From the NCBI RefSeq assembly GCF_031181555.1, contig NZ_JAPSKQ010000013.1, positions 1 through 64,000 on the forward strand: 64,000 nt of DNA, read 5' to 3'. The translations under genes and the position numbers were made by a program. Positions 52,673 to 59,582 of this stretch are shown in pieces. The notes below the pieces were generated by a model. The model ran no database searches, was not told the DNA's origin, and was given only the letters and a program-made list of their open reading frames with translations. Source of the DNA: Streptomyces sp. Its GTDB lineage: Bacteria; Actinomycetota; Actinomycetes; Streptomycetales; Streptomycetaceae. The stretch's first letter is position 1; each line of letters starts with the position of its first letter.

Positions 52673-53433
52673 GCCGGGGAGCCCAGGTCGCGGGTGAGGT
52701 CGAGGCCGAGCAGCCGGTCCGCGTAGGCGTACGTCTCGAAGCGGGCGCCGTCCGCCAGGTCCGGGACGGTCTCCACCGCGCGCAGGACGCGGAGCACACC
52801 GGTCGCGTCGAGGTCGTCCTCCCAGGCGGTCCGCAGGTCCGCGCGCACCTGGTCGGGGATGGGGCGTGAGGGCCTGTGCGCCCAGGCGGCGACCGCGCGG
52901 CGCCAGTGGGCGAGGGTGTCGCCGGCGTCGTCCAGGGTGGCCGTGCCGACCCGCAGGGGTGTGCTTCTGGGACGCGCGAGCAGGGCGAGGCGCAGCACGG
53001 CGGGGTCGGCTTCGCCGGGGGGGCCGGACGCCTCCCAGTGGACGGGGGCCACGGCGATGCGCACTCCGTCGGGTGCCGCGCCGCCCTCGCTCACCACGTG
53101 CAGGACCTGTGCCTCGCCCAGGCCGGTGCCCGCGTCCCGGCCGTCCTCGAAGGGCCGGACGCCGAGTGCCGCGCCCGCCGCGCGCAGTTCCGCCTGCTGC
53201 CGTTCGCCGGTGAGCAGCGCCCACACCGGGGTGCCGCCGAGCTCCAGGGCGCGCACGAGCAGGTCGGCGACGAGCAGCACGCGCAGGTTCGTCGGGTCGA
53301 GCCCGCGCGTGTGGGCCTGGACGCGGGTCAGGCCCCGCCGGGCGGGGGCGGCGTCCACGAGTTCGCCGGTTCGGGCGTCGATGATGCGCAGCACGAGGCG
53401 AGCGTAGGCGCGCGAGCGGTCGTACGCAGGCAT
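52669..53433 (-). CDS. unknown protein, degenerate CysRS/MshC-like
   Basis: A 254-residue protein of unknown function coupled to the SixA gene by a four-base overlap. The N-terminal part (VLRIIDARTGELV, then GLDPTNLRVLLVADLLVRALELGGTPVW) resembles the start of cysteinyl-tRNA synthetase/MshC, where the HIGH motif reads PYDxTHLGHA; here it is DPTNLRV, so the catalytic His residues are missing. The C-terminal WEDDLDATGVLRVLRAVETVPDLADGARFETYAYADRLLGLDL also recalls the helical part of that family. There is no KMSKS. This is my own alignment by eye. ATG 53433 is the chosen start. Confidence 0.6.
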   Translation of the reverse strand: MPAYDRSRAYARLVLRIIDARTGELVDAAPARRGLTRVQAHTRGLDPTNLRVLLVADLLVRALELGGTPVWALLTGERQQAELRAAGAALGVRPFEDGRDAGTGLGEAQVLHVVSEGGAAPDGVRIAVAPVHWEASGPPGEADPAVLRLALLARPRSTPLRVGTATLDDAGDTLAHWRRAVAAWAHRPSRPIPDQVRADLRTAWEDDLDATGVLRVLRAVETVPDLADGARFETYAYADRLLGLDLTRDLGSPA

Positions 53434-53558
53434 CTCGCCCGCTTTTCGGGCCGCCGTGGCGGATCCGGGCCGGACGTACGGCCGCCGCCGGGAATCACCG
53501 CGCACCCCGGGTCGTTCCCGGGAGAACAGCACCTTCACGACGCTCCGGGAGGCCGACG

Positions 53559-53966
53559 GTGTACGGCGACGAGGCAACGGTCCGCAAGATCCTCACCGAG
53601 CTCGGTGACACCTGGGCCGTGGTGGGCCTGTCGTCGAACCGGCAGCGCGCGGCGTACGGCGTCGCCCAGGTGCTGCAGCGCTTCGGCAAGCGCGTGGTGC
53701 CGGTGCACCCGAAGGCCGAGACGGTGCACGGCGAGCGGGGGTACGCCTCGCTCGCGGACATCCCCTTCGACGTGGACGTCGTGGACGTGTTCGTCAACAG
53801 CGACCTGGCCGGAGCCGTCGCGGACGAGGCGGTGGCCAAGGGCGCCGGCGCGGTGTGGTTCCAACTCGGCGTCATCGACGAGGCGGCCTGCGAGCGCACC
53901 CGTGCGGCGGGGCTGGAGATGGTCATGGACCGCTGCCCGGCGATCGAGATACCCCGGCTCCGCTGA
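53559..53966 (+). CDS. CoA-binding protein (YccU-like)
   Basis: A 135-residue single Rossmann-fold CoA-binding-domain protein: TWAVVGLSSNRQRAAYGVAQVLQRFGKRVVPVHPKA, then SLADIPFDVDVVDVFVNSDLAGAVADEAVAKGAGAVWFQLGVIDEAACERTRAAGLEMVMDRCPAIE, the latter with the conserved MDRCP. It may sense acyl-CoA or act as a CoA-linked regulator. GTG 53559 has GGGAGG six bases upstream. A MITE-like repeat begins right after the stop. Confidence 0.9.
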   Translation: MYGDEATVRKILTELGDTWAVVGLSSNRQRAAYGVAQVLQRFGKRVVPVHPKAETVHGERGYASLADIPFDVDVVDVFVNSDLAGAVADEAVAKGAGAVWFQLGVIDEAACERTRAAGLEMVMDRCPAIEIPRLR

Positions 53967-53967
53967 G

Positions 53968-54073
53968 GCCTGTCCGGCGGATCACGCCAAGGGCGCGGGA
54001 CACTCCCGCCGCCCCGCTCACCCGTGCTCGCGAAGTGCCGTCGGTCTCCCCCGGCTTGATCCGCCGGACGGGT
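53968..54073. mobile_element. short MITE-like element with 13-bp inverted ends
   Basis: GTCCGGCGGATCA (53972-53984) and TGATCCGCCGGAC (54057-54069) are perfectly complementary, with imperfect extension (CCT at the left, GGG at the right). The element is about 105 bp and has no coding capacity. The end sequence resembles, from memory, termini of IS5-family elements common in Streptomyces, so this may be a remnant or MITE. It lies between the CoA-binding gene and the pobA remnant. Confidence 0.5.
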
Positions 54074-54149
54074 CCCGGGCCGTTTCGTGCGGATCGTCCG
54101 GTCGCCGGTCCGGGCGTGCCGCCGACGGGGCCCCGGGGCACGGTCCGGC

Positions 54150-54434
54150 CCCTTGCAGGGTGGCCGGTACGACGCCTTCCTGCTCGGGGACGCGCTGGCC
54201 GCCCGGCTCACGAAGGGCGACGACAGCGCACTGGCCGGCTACTCCTCGGCGTGCCTGCGACGCGTGTGGGACCACCAGGAGTTCTCGCAGTGGCCGTCCG
54301 AGCCGTTCCACGGCACCGCGGCGGGGGACCCGTTGCGCGCCGGCACCACGCTCGCCCGGCTGCGCCGCCTGTGCGCCTCCCCCGGCGCCGCCGCCTTCGC
54401 GGAGCAGTACCCGGGCACGGCCGCGCGGTACTGA
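54150..54434 (+). pseudogene. C-terminal remnant of 4-hydroxybenzoate 3-monooxygenase
   Basis: About 90 codons resemble the C-terminus of PobA-type flavoprotein hydroxylases: RYDAFLLGDALAARL, ALAGYSSACLRRVWDHQEFSQW, RAGTTLARLRRLCASPGAAAFAEQYPG. The FAD-binding N-terminal ~300 residues are absent and no start of a full gene lies upstream. The MITE-like repeat ends 77 bp before, so insertion or associated deletion may have removed the 5' part. An open frame from 54087 spans it but the first 20 residues have no homology. Confidence 0.65.
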
Positions 54435-54441
54435 GCCCCCG

Positions 54442-54801
54442 TCAGTCGTGCGGCGGCCGGTTGCCGAGCCGGTGGTCGGCCACGTTCAGCGCCTCCTCCA
54501 CCAGCCGCCGCAGATGGCCGTCGCGCAGTGAGTAGACCACCCGGCGGCCCTCCTTGCGCGTGTCCACCAGCCCCGCGAGACGCAGCCGCGCCAGATGCTG
54601 GCTGACCGCCGGCCGCGCCGCGCCGCACGCCTCGGTGAGCGTGGTGACGTCGGCCTCGCCGCCGGTCAGGGCGTGCAGCAGGGTCAGCCGGGTGCGGTCG
54701 CCGAGCAGCGCGAGAAGTTCCGCCGCGAGCGCGAACTGCTCCTCGCCAGGAGTGCGTGGGTGCGCATCCTGCGCGGATGACAGGTGCTTGCGTGCGCTCA
54801 T
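54442..54801 (-). CDS. ArsR-family transcriptional regulator
   Basis: A 119-residue winged-helix repressor: ELLALLGDRTRLTLLHALTGGEADVTTLTEACGAARPAVSQHLARLRLAGLVDTRKEGRRVVYSLRDGHLRRLVEEAL. Metal ligands could be the Cys in TEACGA and the His residues near the C-terminus (NVADHRLGNRPPHD); the ELCVC motif of arsenic sensors is absent. It is divergent from a CDF transporter 61 bp away, which suggests zinc or nickel sensing. ATG 54801 is preferred; GTG 54807 is also possible. Confidence 0.9.
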   Translation of the reverse strand: MSARKHLSSAQDAHPRTPGEEQFALAAELLALLGDRTRLTLLHALTGGEADVTTLTEACGAARPAVSQHLARLRLAGLVDTRKEGRRVVYSLRDGHLRRLVEEALNVADHRLGNRPPHD

Positions 54802-54862
54802 ACGCACATAATGGCTCCGTGGGCGTCACCACGTCCACCTCGCGCACCGGAAGGGGATCGAC

Positions 54863-55924
54863 GTGAGCCGGGAGCACGCACACCACCACCACGAGCCCGG
54901 ACCGGAGCACGGCCACCGGCACCCCCGGGCGTCCCTGCGCCACCGCCTCGCCCATCTCCTCACCCCCCACTCCCACGAGACCGCGGACAAGCTGGACCCC
55001 GCCCTCGAGTCCTCGGTCCGGGGCATGCGCGCGCTGTGGGTCTCGCTGGTGGTGCTCGGCGCGACCGCGCTGGCGCAGGCGGCCGTGGTGGCCGTCTCGG
55101 GCTCGGTGGCGCTGCTCGGCGACACGGTGCACAACACGGCGGACGCGCTGACCGCCGTACCGCTGGGCATCGCCTTCGTGCTGGGGCGGCGCGCCGCCAC
55201 CCGCCGCTTCACCTACGGCTACGGACGGGCCGAGGACCTGGCCGGCATCCTCATCGTGCTGACCATCGCGGCGTCCGCCGCCTTCGCCGGCTGGACCGCG
55301 CTCGGCCGTCTCCTCGACCCGCGCCCCGTCGAGCATCTCCCGGCGGTCGCCGTCGCGGCGCTCGTCGGGTTCGCGGGCAACGAGTGGGTGGCCCGCTACC
55401 GCATCCGCGTCGGCCGCGCCATCGGCTCGGCCGCCCTGGTCGCCGACGGGCTGCACGCCCGCACGGACGGGTTCACCTCGCTGGCCGTGCTGCTGGGCGC
55501 CGGCGGCGCGGCCCTCGGGTGGCAGCTCGCGGACCCGGTCGTGGGGCTGGTGATCACGGCGGCGATCGCGCTGGTCCTGCGGGACGCCGCGCGGGAGGTT
55601 TTCCGGCGGGTGATGGACGCCGTCGACCCGGCGCTGGTGGACCGGGCCGAGCGGGCGCTGACGCGGGTCCCGGGGGTGCGTGGGGTGGGCGAGCTGCGGC
55701 TGCGCTGGATCGGCCACCGGCTGCGCGCCGAGGTGGCGGTCGTGGTGGACGGCGGGGCGACGGTGCGCGAGGCCCACCGCATCGCGGTCGCCGCGGAACA
55801 CGCCCTGCTGCACGCCGTACCGCGCCTCACCGCGGCCCTGGTCCACGCCGATCCGGAACCGGTGCCGGGCGAGGCGGACCCGCACCTCGCGCTGGCCCAT
55901 CACGGGGTGCGTCAGACGTCCTGA
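54863..55924 (+). CDS. cation diffusion facilitator family transporter
   Basis: A 353-residue CDF exporter. The N-terminus is His-rich (SREHAHHHHEPGPEHGHRH), a likely metal buffer. Six transmembrane helices follow, with the metal-site motifs GDTVHNTADAL (HxxxD in TM2) and DGLHARTDGF (HxxxD in TM5); this HD-HD pattern is typical of zinc transporters. A C-terminal cytoplasmic domain spans about 265-353. GTG 54863 has AAGGGG upstream. Paired with the divergent ArsR gene, it makes a metal-resistance unit. Confidence 0.93.
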   Translation: MSREHAHHHHEPGPEHGHRHPRASLRHRLAHLLTPHSHETADKLDPALESSVRGMRALWVSLVVLGATALAQAAVVAVSGSVALLGDTVHNTADALTAVPLGIAFVLGRRAATRRFTYGYGRAEDLAGILIVLTIAASAAFAGWTALGRLLDPRPVEHLPAVAVAALVGFAGNEWVARYRIRVGRAIGSAALVADGLHARTDGFTSLAVLLGAGGAALGWQLADPVVGLVITAAIALVLRDAAREVFRRVMDAVDPALVDRAERALTRVPGVRGVGELRLRWIGHRLRAEVAVVVDGGATVREAHRIAVAAEHALLHAVPRLTAALVHADPEPVPGEADPHLALAHHGVRQTS

Positions 55925-55961
55925 CCGGGCGGCCTGAACGGCGACCGCGGCGGAGCGCCCC

Positions 55962-56519
55962 TCAGGCGATCCCCAGCCCTTCCAGGACGACCGATCCCGG
56001 AAGCTCCGCGAACGCCTTGCCCGGCACCAGCAGCTTGCCCCGGCGCCGGCCGCTGCCCACGAGCACGTACGGCAGGTCGACGACGGCCGCGTCCACCAGC
56101 ACCGGCCAGTCGTCCGGCAGCCCGATCGGGGTGATGCCGCCGTACTCCATGCCGGTCTCCCCCGTCGCCGTGTCCATCGGGGCGAAGGACGCCTTGCGGG
56201 CACCGAGCCGACGGCGCACCACCCCGTTGACGTCGACCCGGGTGGTGGACAGCACGACACAGGCGGCGAGCGTGCTCCCACCGCCGCGCTTGCCCTCGAC
56301 CACCACGCAGTTCGCCGACCGCTCCAGCAGGTCCCGGCCGTAGTGCTCCACGAAGACGGCGGTGTCGGCCCAGCGCGGGTCGGTGTCGACGTAGAGGATC
56401 CGGTCGGCGGGGACGCCGCCGCTCCAACCGCGGACGGCGCCGGCCACCGCGGGGGTGAGCTCGTCGAGGCAGTCGGGGGCGGGGGTGGCGTGGTCGAAGT
56501 CTCCGATGGGTGCGCGCAT
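55962..56519 (-). CDS. YbaK/EbsC-type aminoacyl-tRNA deacylase
   Basis: A 185-residue YbaK/ProX-domain protein. Fitting segments are ANCVVVEGKRGGGSTLAACVVLSTTRVDVNGVVRRRLGARKASFAPMD, GMEYGGITPIGLP and VLVGSGRRRGKLLVPGKAF. The catalytic Lys and the GGxxPxG loop (GGITPIG) are visible. These enzymes hydrolyse mischarged tRNA such as Cys-tRNA(Pro). Which amino acid is cleared here is unknown. Confidence 0.88.
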   Translation of the reverse strand: MRAPIGDFDHATPAPDCLDELTPAVAGAVRGWSGGVPADRILYVDTDPRWADTAVFVEHYGRDLLERSANCVVVEGKRGGGSTLAACVVLSTTRVDVNGVVRRRLGARKASFAPMDTATGETGMEYGGITPIGLPDDWPVLVDAAVVDLPYVLVGSGRRRGKLLVPGKAFAELPGSVVLEGLGIA

Positions 56520-56561
56520 GGCCGCACCGTAACAGCCGTCCGGCGGCCGTCGGAGGGGGTC

Positions 56562-57134
56562 TCAGCGCACGGGCGGCACCGAGACCGTCATGATCATCTC
56601 CGTCGGTACGTCGCCCCGATTGCCGTAGGTGTGCGCGGTGTCGGCCTCGAAGGAGACACTCGCGCCGGCCGGCACGCGATGCTCCACCCCGTCGACGGTG
56701 AGCGCCAGCTCCCCGGACGTGACGTGGACGAGTTCGACCGTGCCGGTGGGGTGCGGATCGGAGTCGCTGCTCTCGCCCGGCATGAGCCGCCAGTCCCACA
56801 TCTCCAGCGGGCCGGGGGCCTCGGTGCCCGCGAGCAGCCGGTTGTAGCTTCCGGCCTCGGTGTGCCAGAGCCGCACGGCCTGGTCGGCGGGGACGATCCG
56901 GACCTTCGGGCCCCGCTCGTAGTCGAGCAGGGTGGTGATGCTGACGCCGAGCGCGTCGCCGATCTTGACCACCGTGCCGATGCTCGGGTTGGTGCGGGCC
57001 TGCTCGATCTGGATGAGCATGCCGCGGCTGACGCCCGCCCGCGCCGCCAGCGCGTCCAGGGTGAAGCCGCGCTCGGTGCGCCAGCGTTTGACGTTGCGCG
57101 CCAGGGACTGGGTCAGCACATCGAGGTCCGACAC
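56562..57134 (-). CDS. XRE-family regulator with cupin domain
   Basis: A 190-residue regulator: helix-turn-helix at about residues 10-65 (ARNVKRWRTERGFTLDALAARAGVSRGMLIQIEQARTNPSIGTVVKIGDALGV) and a C-terminal cupin barrel (about 110-190: PHPTGTVELVHVTSGELALTVDGVEHRVPAGASVSFEADTAHTYGNRG). GTG 57134 has GGAAGGG at a good distance, better than the upstream frame start. It is divergent from an EamA transporter gene with 102 bp between, so the pair is a likely regulator-target unit, as often seen for amino-acid exporters. Confidence 0.9.
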   Translation of the reverse strand: MSDLDVLTQSLARNVKRWRTERGFTLDALAARAGVSRGMLIQIEQARTNPSIGTVVKIGDALGVSITTLLDYERGPKVRIVPADQAVRLWHTEAGSYNRLLAGTEAPGPLEMWDWRLMPGESSDSDPHPTGTVELVHVTSGELALTVDGVEHRVPAGASVSFEADTAHTYGNRGDVPTEMIMTVSVPPVR

Positions 57135-57236
57135 GTTCCGACCCTTCCGTTCAATGGAGTGGATCACAGAGTACAATTCATTCGACTACGGTGTGGTGCA
57201 CCCGATCGTTCACCGCACTGTACTGCGAGGCTCGCC

Positions 57237-58094
57237 GTGACAGCACTCTTCGCCCTGGCCACCAGCCTGCTGTGGGGCCTGGCCGACTTCGGCGGCGGGC
57301 TGCTGACCCGGCGCACCCCCGCGCTCACCGTGGTCGTGGTCTCGCAGTCCGTCGCGGTGGCCGTGCTCGGCGTGATCGTGGCCGCGACCGGCGCCTGGAG
57401 CGAGGCGGGAGCGCGGCTGTGGTTCGCCGTGGCCGCCGGTCTCGTGGGCCCGGTGGCGATGCTCGCCTTCTACAGGGCGCTCGCCCTGGGACCGATGGGC
57501 GTCGTCTCGCCGCTCGGTTCGCTCGGCGTGGCCGTGCCGGTCGGCGTGGGGCTGGTGCTGGGCGAGCGGCCGGGGGTGCCGCAGTTCGCGGGCGTCCTGG
57601 TCGCCGTGGCCGGTGTCGCCCTGGCCGGCGGTCCGCAGTTCCGGGGCGCGCCGGTGCAGCGGCAGGCCGTCCTCCTCACCCTGCTCGCCGCGTTCGGGTT
57701 CGGCGCGGTGATGGCGCTGATCGCCGAGGCGTCGACCACCCTCACCGGTCTCTTCCTCGCCCTGTTCGTGCAGCGGGTCACCAACGTCGCGGCGGGCGGC
57801 CTCGCCCTGTACGTCTCGGTGCGGCGCGGCGGCCCCGCCCTCGCGCCGGGCGGATTCCCGTGGCGCTCGCTCCCGGCGCTCGCGTTCGTCGGGCTCGCGG
57901 ACGTGGCGGCCAACGGCACGTACTCGATCGCCGCGCAGACCGGTCCGGTCACCGTGGCCGCGGTGCTCGCCTCGCTCTACCCGGTGGTGACCGCCGTCGC
58001 CGCCCGCGGCTTCCTCAGTGAGCGGCTGCGCGCGGTCCAGACGGCCGGCGCGGGGCTCGCCCTGGTGGGGTCGGTGCTTCTCGCGACGGGGTGA
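57237..58094 (+). CDS. EamA/DMT-superfamily transporter
   Basis: A 285-residue drug/metabolite transporter with ten predicted helices and two EamA repeats (FALATSLLWGLADFGGGLLTRR, and LTLLAAFGFGAVMALIAEASTT onwards). Conserved pieces are LAFYRALALGPMGVVSPLGS and YSIAAQTGPVTVAAVLASLYPVVTAVAARGFLSERL. GTG 57237 is the start. A TACAAT hexamer at 57172-57177 may be its -10 box. The substrate is unknown; the XRE-cupin neighbour hints at amines or amino acids. Confidence 0.92.
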   Translation: MTALFALATSLLWGLADFGGGLLTRRTPALTVVVVSQSVAVAVLGVIVAATGAWSEAGARLWFAVAAGLVGPVAMLAFYRALALGPMGVVSPLGSLGVAVPVGVGLVLGERPGVPQFAGVLVAVAGVALAGGPQFRGAPVQRQAVLLTLLAAFGFGAVMALIAEASTTLTGLFLALFVQRVTNVAAGGLALYVSVRRGGPALAPGGFPWRSLPALAFVGLADVAANGTYSIAAQTGPVTVAAVLASLYPVVTAVAARGFLSERLRAVQTAGAGLALVGSVLLATG

Positions 58095-58105
58095 GAGGGC
58101 GCGTC

Positions 58106-58903
58106 TCAGCTCCCGGGTTCCAGTTCGGCGAGCCGGGCCGCGCCGTCCCCGTCCAGTGCGGCGAGCCGGGCCGCGCTCTCCTCGTCCAGGTCCGACAGGG
58201 CCCGCAGCTGCTCCGGGGTGACCCCCTCCGGAATCGGTACGGGCGCCGGGGTGCGCAGGGGCGGCTGCCAGCCGTCGGCGGGGGTCCAGCGGCGCACCAC
58301 ACGGGCCGGGGCGCCCGCGACCACGGCGTGGTCGGGCACCGTGCCCCGGACCACCGCACCCGCGGCCACCACCACGTTCCGTCCGATCCGCGCCCCCGGC
58401 AGGATCACCGCACCGGTGCCGATCCAGCACCCGGGGCCGATCCGCACCGGCTCCATCCGCGGCCACTGCTTGCCGATGGGCTCGTGCGGATCGTCGTAGG
58501 AGTGGTTGGTGGAGGTGACGTAGACGTACGGCCCGAAGTAGCAGTCGCTGCCGATCGTGACGGTCGTGTCGGCGATGACATGGCTGCCGCGGCCCAGGAC
58601 GACCCCGTCGCCGATGCGCAGGATCGGCTCGGGGCCCAGGTCGAGGCCGGGCATCAGACCGGCGGTGAGGGTGACCTGTTCGCCCACGATGCAGTGGGCG
58701 CCGACGTGGATCCAGGGTTCGCCGAAGATCGTGCCGAGCGGGAAGGCGAGCCTGGTACCCGTTCCCATGGAACCGAAGCGGAAGCGGCCGGGGTGCTCGG
58801 CGGTCACCGAGCCCGTGCGCTGCACCCAGGACCAGCCCGCGTGGACCGCGCGCTGCGCGAGGCGGCGCGGCCAGGACGAGAACGTGTTCTTGCTCTTCGG
58901 CAC
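58106..58903 (-). CDS. left-handed beta-helix acyltransferase
   Basis: A 265-residue hexapeptide-repeat (LbH) O-acyltransferase of the WbbJ/NodL type. Repeats run from about residue 65 to 210 (VGAHCIVGEQVTLTAGL, IGDGVVLGRGSHVIADTTVTIGSDCYFGPYV, ARIGRNVVVAAGAVVRG); VYVTSTNHSYDDP carries the catalytic-site His and Asp typical of the group, and VVAGAPARVVR ends the helix. A variable Pro-rich C-terminal tail follows. GTG 58903 is the start. It ends 12 bp from the convergent EamA stop. Confidence 0.88.
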   Translation of the reverse strand: MPKSKNTFSSWPRRLAQRAVHAGWSWVQRTGSVTAEHPGRFRFGSMGTGTRLAFPLGTIFGEPWIHVGAHCIVGEQVTLTAGLMPGLDLGPEPILRIGDGVVLGRGSHVIADTTVTIGSDCYFGPYVYVTSTNHSYDDPHEPIGKQWPRMEPVRIGPGCWIGTGAVILPGARIGRNVVVAAGAVVRGTVPDHAVVAGAPARVVRRWTPADGWQPPLRTPAPVPIPEGVTPEQLRALSDLDEESAARLAALDGDGAARLAELEPGS

Positions 58904-59010
58904 CCGCTCACCGTAGTCGGCGGGCGCGGCGCCGGTGGGCCGGTGACCCTGTGATCTTCACCCCATGGTGTTGGCGTACGGTGCCTCCATCATCCGACGA
59001 GGAGGCGACG

Positions 59011-59544
59011 ATGACGCACCAGGCGCTGATCACCGGCATCGGCGGCAAGGAGCCGCGCGTGGAGGAGGGGGTGTTCGTGGCGCCCACGGCCGCGGTGATC
59101 GGGGACGTGACGCTGCACGCGGGGGCGAGCGTCTGGTACGGGGCCGTACTGCGCGGCGACGTCGAGCGGATCTCCGTCGGCGCGAGCAGCAACGTCCAGG
59201 ACAACTGCACGCTCCACGCCGACCCCGGCTTCCCGGTCAGCGTGGGCGAGCGCGTCTCCATCGGGCACAACGCCGTGGTGCACGGCGCGACCGTCGGGGA
59301 CGACTGCCTGATCGGCATGGGGGCCACGGTGCTCAACGGCGCGGTGATCGGCGCGGGTTCCCTCGTCGCCGCGCAGGCGCTGGTGCCGCAGGGCATGGAG
59401 GTGCCGCCGGGGTCGCTCGTCGCGGGGGTGCCGGCGAAGGTGCGGCGGGAGCTGACCGAGGAGGAGCGCGCGGGGCTGACGCTCAACGGCACCATGTACG
59501 CGGAGCTGGCGAAGGCCCACCGCGACGTGCACGGCAGGCCGTAG
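59011..59544 (+). CDS. gamma-class carbonic anhydrase-like protein
   Basis: A 177-residue hexapeptide-repeat protein of the YrdA/CaiE family. GDVTLHAGASVWYGAVLRGDVERISVGASSNVQDNCTLHADPG, IGHNAVVHGATVGDDCLIGMGATVLNGAVIGAGSLVAAQALVPQGMEVPPGSLVAGVPAKVRREL. The zinc His ligands are found in the NCTLHAD, GHNAVVHG segments. ATG 59011 has GAGGAGG upstream. CO2 hydration is plausible but not proven for this subgroup. Confidence 0.92.
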   Translation: MTHQALITGIGGKEPRVEEGVFVAPTAAVIGDVTLHAGASVWYGAVLRGDVERISVGASSNVQDNCTLHADPGFPVSVGERVSIGHNAVVHGATVGDDCLIGMGATVLNGAVIGAGSLVAAQALVPQGMEVPPGSLVAGVPAKVRRELTEEERAGLTLNGTMYAELAKAHRDVHGRP

Positions 59545-59556
59545 CGCTCAGTCGGT

Positions 59557-59580
59557 GCCGGGGACCGGACGGTCCCCGGC
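59557..59580. terminator. bidirectional hairpin between carbonic anhydrase and xfp genes
   Basis: Arms GCCGGGGACC and GGTCCCCGGC pair perfectly around the 4-base loop GGAC. The hairpin lies between the converging stops at 59544 and 59583. Confidence 0.78.
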
Positions 59581-59582
59581 GC

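Noticed and set aside
50247-52697. Plus-strand frame of over 800 codons antisense to sbcD, yigZ and sixA
   Set aside because: Stop-free only because of GC bias; the opposing strand has well-recognised genes.
54087-54434. Intact small gene of 115 codons
   Set aside because: Only the last ~90 codons resemble anything, and they match the end of PobA; a remnant is more likely.
53559-54434. Complete insertion sequence at the inverted repeat
   Set aside because: The repeats are 105 bp apart with no transposase frame between or beside them.
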